Source: Aquatica leii (lineage: Eukaryota > Arthropoda > Insecta > Coleoptera > Lampyridae). From it: a DNA stretch of 64,000 bases. Below the pieces are notes generated by a model, which saw only the letters and a list, made by a program, of their open reading frames with translations, was not told the origin of the DNA and made no database searches. The stretch's first letter is position 1. Every line of letters starts with the position of its first letter. The translations under genes were made by a program, and so were the position numbers. The DNA is taken from positions 90,707,912 through 90,771,911 of the forward strand of contig CM069436.1 in NCBI GenBank assembly GCA_035610365.1, given 5' to 3'. Positions 60,391 through 64,000 of this stretch are shown piece after piece.

Positions 60391-62408
60391 AAATATGCAA
60401 TCGTCAAAATGATGACAGTCTAAATTCCTAGCGTTAACGCACGATAACAAAACTGAAAACACACCGGTAGTTCAGGTGCATAGTAAGAAACTGAAATCGA
60501 TAAATTACTAATATCAATCTTGATGTAATCAGCTATTGTGTTCATAAAAAGAGTTGAAAAATAATATAAATATAGAAAATATAGTCACTCAAACCGAGGT
60601 TACATGGCTTTTTTCAGAGCCGCTGACGATATAAAAATAAAATTATGCACCAAGCAAGAACACAGATAAGAAACTGCACGTGGAGAGTTGAAAACTATTT
60701 ACTTATTGTTTTTGAAGCTTTACGTGTAGCCGTCTAGCGATAGAACATGTAACTTTTGAGTAATATACGTAGACATAGCAAAATGTAATCGAACCATATG
60801 GTTACGGTGGGTGTTATTAGGTTAATTGACATTAAAAAATATTTTATTTTGAGCTAATTTAAAAAAAAATGTATATATTAAATGTATAAACAATCTATTG
60901 TTGAATGACAGTGCTGCAATAGAACGAGTTCAACAATGGACCGTTTATATAATGGACTTTATATACCATTTTATCCAATTGCGTTATTTGAATTATTGTA
61001 AAAAGTTTTGATTTGACGAAACTGACATTTGTCATCTAGGAGAATTTGTTTTCAGTCAATTGCAAGATGCTGACATGCTTAGAATAATCTGTCAAAAACA
61101 AACTGATCAGTTGCTATAATCTCTCTATATTTTAAAAGTTTAAAATTATTATGTATTTCACTTACACTGTTATTAAATCGGTTGTTGTAGTAAGCAACTA
61201 CAGTAGATACATAGCCAACGTTAAACGTGCTCACAAGTGGATTATTTATACTGCAGTGAGATATTTACTTTGGAAGGTAATAAATGCTCAGGGAAATTTA
61301 AAACACAAATTTCAATTACTGCAAGTTATGTACACTGTGTTCATAAATGACTGACGAGCGTTTGAATTTGGCGCGTCGTCAAACTAGAAACTTTGATTTT
61401 ATAGCGTTGATTCAGTTTTGATGGATTCCTCAATTTTAGAGTTTATTTATATTTCAGTGGTGTGCTTGTTTATACTGCAATTTTGAGAATTTTTTGTTGG
61501 TATTGTAAGTTTTCATTACCAAAAGGAGTTTTTTATTGCCACTTTTTAGACTGTGCAGCTTTTACTTGATGTAAGTGAAAAATAATTTACTTAACAAGAA
61601 TATATCATATCTTTTTACATTATTGGAAACCCAAATAACAAAATTCTTGTAAAAAGATATCTTTTTAACACTATCCTCGGGTATCAATTAGACATCATTT
61701 TGGTCACTTTTTTCATACAAAATTTGCGTCGAAAATTCCGCATGAAATCGGTATCTATAATATCATTTTTGAAGCATTAAAATGATACCATCATCAAATT
61801 TGTATCAATTAAATTATATGTCCCCATGTTGATTAATACAAATATGTACAGTATAAATAATGATTATATTTTTTAACTTTACTATGTTTAGGGAATATCT
61901 AAACCTATAAAAAGAACATTATGGTAGTAGACATCGTTTTAACAAGCATTTAAAGTAATAAAAAAATTGAGGTTATACTTCATCGGACAAAAAACGGGTA
62001 TTCTTCTTAAGGGTTCGATGCGTAAGAGGATGCGGCAAATTATGCTGATTAGTTTATGATACCGCCAAAATAAAATAAAACTATATCTTAATAATTTTTT
62101 TATGTACTCCATTTACCATAACAAATTATTAATATGTTCTATGGTGAAACTTCTATGTCTAAAATGGATAACTACACATATTTGCTGCTGTCCTAGTAGT
62201 AAATAAATTGCCATCTTCAGATGCCGAGAAAAATATTATGCAACGTTTGCAAAACGACCAATATGAAAAAGTATGTATAACGCTTTTATGAATTTTGTAT
62301 GAACTAAATTGATGCTTTGAGCGTTTAAAGTTTTGCGTTGAATTTATAACAGAATGATGCATTGACAGCGATAGCAGCGTATACAAACCACCAAGCTATC
62401 TATTAACT
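60391..62408. other. non-coding DNA
   Basis: No supported gene. Short ATG frames at 61,151-61,354 and (minus) 62,159-62,386 have no recognised domain. Minus-strand CTGAAGATGG near 62,210 lacks the GAAA partner of the hammerhead-like repeats. Confidence 0.45.
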
Positions 62409-62997
62409 ATGAAAATCGTTCCAATAATTTTGTATCAAAACGTTTTTATTAAAGTGACACTCGGATGTCAACAAATTGATACCAATGCTGACTGGGAATG
62501 GTGTTTACCAAACAACACAACACCTCTATTATTGAAGTTTTTTTTTGTTTGGGAATCCGCAATGAACAAAGATTATTCTTACCAAAATTGCTACGAACAG
62601 TTTCACAAGGAATTTTCCAATGCCGTAGTTTGATATGATTCTTTTGCACATGTTCATCGTAAAGTGGAAAAGTTTTGTAGTACGGGTAGTGCTTCAAAAT
62701 GAAAAAGTTGTTGAAGATATTCGCCAGAGAATAGAAGTGAGTCCAAAAAAATTTCTACAACAATGTTCACTTCAAACAAATCTATCGCTTGCTACATGTC
62801 AGAAACCTTGCAAGAAAGTCTTGCAATTACACCCATACCAGGTGACTGCCTCCTGATTTTCCACGTCGAAGAAATTATTGCCAATGGTTTAACAAAGTCT
62901 TCAACAATGATGACGTATTACATGTAAATTTCTTTAGTGATGAAGCATGCTATCATCTTAATAGATATGTAAATGCTCAGAATAGTAGAATATATTG
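62409..62997 (+). pseudogene. DUF4817-type DDE transposase, N-terminal two thirds, truncated
   Basis: Pieces: YSYQNCYEQFHKEFSNAVV (DUF4817-like), HVHRKVEKFCSTGSASK, VEDIRQRIEVSPKKFLQQ and LQLHPYQVT (helix-turn-helix), then in another frame RRRNYCQWFNKVF and the first catalytic block NFFSDEACYHLNRYVNAQNS. At 62,998 the coding sequence ends abruptly at the inserted hammerhead-like repeat. A stop at about 62,631 and later frame changes make it inactive. It is a different copy from the one split by the gypsy element. Confidence 0.75.
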
Positions 62998-63110
62998 GAG
63001 CTTGCATCTTTAGAGTGAAGATGCAAGCTGCAATGTTTTGCGAAAAGTCAGTTTGTTTGGGTTCACAAACGACAATACGGCAAAGGCCAAGTTCTACTTC
63101 TTGTTTCTTC
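62998..63110 (+). repeat. hammerhead-like repeat with a head-to-head junction
   Basis: Segment 63,015-63,110 matches the minus strand of 43.16-43.26 kb (TTTGTTTGGGTTCACAAACG, GGCAAAGGCCAAGTTCTAC). Just before it, 62,998-63,015 repeats the same start in opposite orientation, giving the 10-bp palindrome arms CTTGCATCTT and AAGATGCAAG with a 7-nt loop. The core reads GTGAAGA...GAAAA, with the first C changed to G, so a ribozyme is unlikely to be active. Confidence 0.65.
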
Positions 63111-63262
63111 TGTTGTGTTATTTGTTCTTTTGCAGCTACGGGTAGAGGTAAACGATATCTAATATAATCCTTCATTGTCTTGGCGTTTTTTTAGCTTTAA
63201 TCTATAATTTACCATCACAAAGCCTGCCTCTTTTTTTGTTGTTACAAGAAAACCAGCGTAAC
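63107..63262 (+). repeat. dispersed repeat with splice-acceptor-like motif, copy 2 (partner at 33.8 kb)
   Basis: Collinear with 33,795-33,990, with an internal deletion of about 30 bp between AAAGCCTGC and the final TTTTTTTGTTGTTACAAG block. It is directly fused to the hammerhead-like repeat on its left. Confidence 0.6.
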
Positions 63263-63424
63263 AATAGTGAAGGGCGGTTTGTTGTAAAATCTATTTAAAA
63301 CCTTCGAAGAACGTTTAAGTAGCTCTTGCGCCATTGCAAAAACTCGATTCAATAATTTAGATAAAATTTTTGAAAAATAATTCTATTCAATTAGATTATA
63401 TAACGGTTATGAATAAATCTATAA

Positions 63425-64000
63425 ATAAAAACCGACTCGACTATCGTTTTTAGTTGGATTTATTCTATGCCAACAAGGTTTTCGACGTTTGTAGCTAACA
63501 AAATTTCATACATTCAAAGTCATTCAAACAGTACCTATTGGAGAATTGTTCCTAGTCATGACAACTACGCTGATCTTGCTTCAAGAGGCACTTTACCTTA
63601 AAAAAATCTACAACTGTGGTGGCATGGTCTCTAATGGTTGAACCAAAATGATCAGTTGTGGCCCAATAGTAAATTTAAAGTAAAAGATTCTTTACCGGAA
63701 ATAAAACGTTCTCAATTGGTGTAATTTATTTCTAAAAAACTATATATATATTTTTCTATTAAGAATTATTCTGACTTAAGTAAATTGAAGCTTTTAGTAG
63801 CTTATATACTACGATTTAAAAATAATTGTCAAGCAGAAACATGTAAACAGTTAGAATTACTTCCGAGATTAGAATTATCAAATGCATTTAAGGTGTTAGC
63901 AAAAATTACACAATTAACTTACTTTTCGGATGATCATAGTATTCTTAAGAAAAATTTAAATATTTCAAACAATAGTTCACTGATATCCCCAAATGCATTT
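63425..64000 (+). pseudogene. BEL/Pao pol: RNase H end to integrase linker (runs off window)
   Basis: One reading frame is kept from 63,428 to the window end, with four stops (63,599, 63,632, 63,722 and none after). It reads KTDSTIVFSWIYSMPTRF, TFVANKISYIQSHSNSTYWR, VPSHDNYADLASRGTLP, NLQLWWHGL and WLNQNDQLWP. After a linker comes KLLVAYILRFKNN and NAFKVLAKITQLTYF. The order of D-S-x-I-V and S-W-I, the ANKIS-IQ segment, ADLASRG and W-W-HG-WL is diagnostic for the BEL/Pao RNase H to integrase junction. Integrase should follow to the right of the window. The stop count is low, so the copy is moderately young or lightly decayed. Confidence 0.85.

Noticed and set aside
62159..62386. Minus CTGAAGATGG string considered as another hammerhead-like core
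   Set aside because: No helix-II partner or GAAA box follows within a sensible distance.
1..64000. CRISPR arrays, bacterial operons or prophage
   Set aside because: No spaced direct repeats, ribosome-binding sites or compact gene order; all features are eukaryotic mobile elements.

Overview
This is a strongly AT-rich, gene-poor stretch of animal nuclear DNA, most likely from an insect. That inference rests on the mobile-element families present: a piggyBac-type transposase, two DUF4817-type DDE transposases, an arthropod-style Helitron, an insect-type Ty3/gypsy element, BEL/Pao fragments and CR1/Jockey-group LINEs. I cannot name the species. I found no complete host gene. Three short splice-bounded open stretches (22.1, 29.9 and 33.4 kb) are weak exon candidates.

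Layout, 0-25 kb: a ~170-bp satellite in inverted arrangement (1-905); a minus-strand LINE reverse transcriptase with an (AAT)n tail (4.7-6.6 kb); copies A and B of an unclassified TIR element in opposite orientation (9.3-11.2 and 15.9-17.7 kb); and between them a foldback element with ~280-bp inverted ends whose centre encodes the C-terminal part of a Penelope-like (GIY-YIG) protein (11.4-12.4 kb). A minus-strand BEL/Pao integrase relic lies at 23.8-24.6 kb.

25-45 kb: a nearly full-length LINE (about 25.2-29.8 kb) with a PHD-finger ORF1 and an endonuclease-RT ORF2, broken by four frameshifts; dispersed repeats; copy C of the TIR element (39.1-42.2 kb) with a 1.36-kb solo LTR inserted inside it; a hAT element with recognisable TIRs (42.4-44.6 kb) whose transposase has lost its middle to an inserted hammerhead-like repeat; and a reverse-oriented relative of the solo LTR (to 45.13 kb).

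45-64 kb: a decayed LINE RT (48.9-49.8 kb); a Ty3/gypsy element with both LTRs, PBS and PPT (50.71-55.86 kb) lying inside a DUF4817-type transposase gene, whose two ends flank it; a small TIR element inside the gypsy gag; a non-autonomous Helitron (56.36-57.24 kb); a piggyBac-like transposase relic (59.7-60.4 kb); a second DUF4817-type transposase truncated by a hammerhead-like repeat (62.4-63.1 kb); and a BEL/Pao pol reading frame that runs off the window end.

The window records repeated nested insertion. No element appears autonomous: active-site changes, stops, frameshifts and deletions are visible in every coding element. The most unusual signal is a short hammerhead-ribozyme-like core (CTGANGA, helix II, GAAA or a degraded form) that recurs in at least four different element contexts, next to a Penelope-type foldback element.
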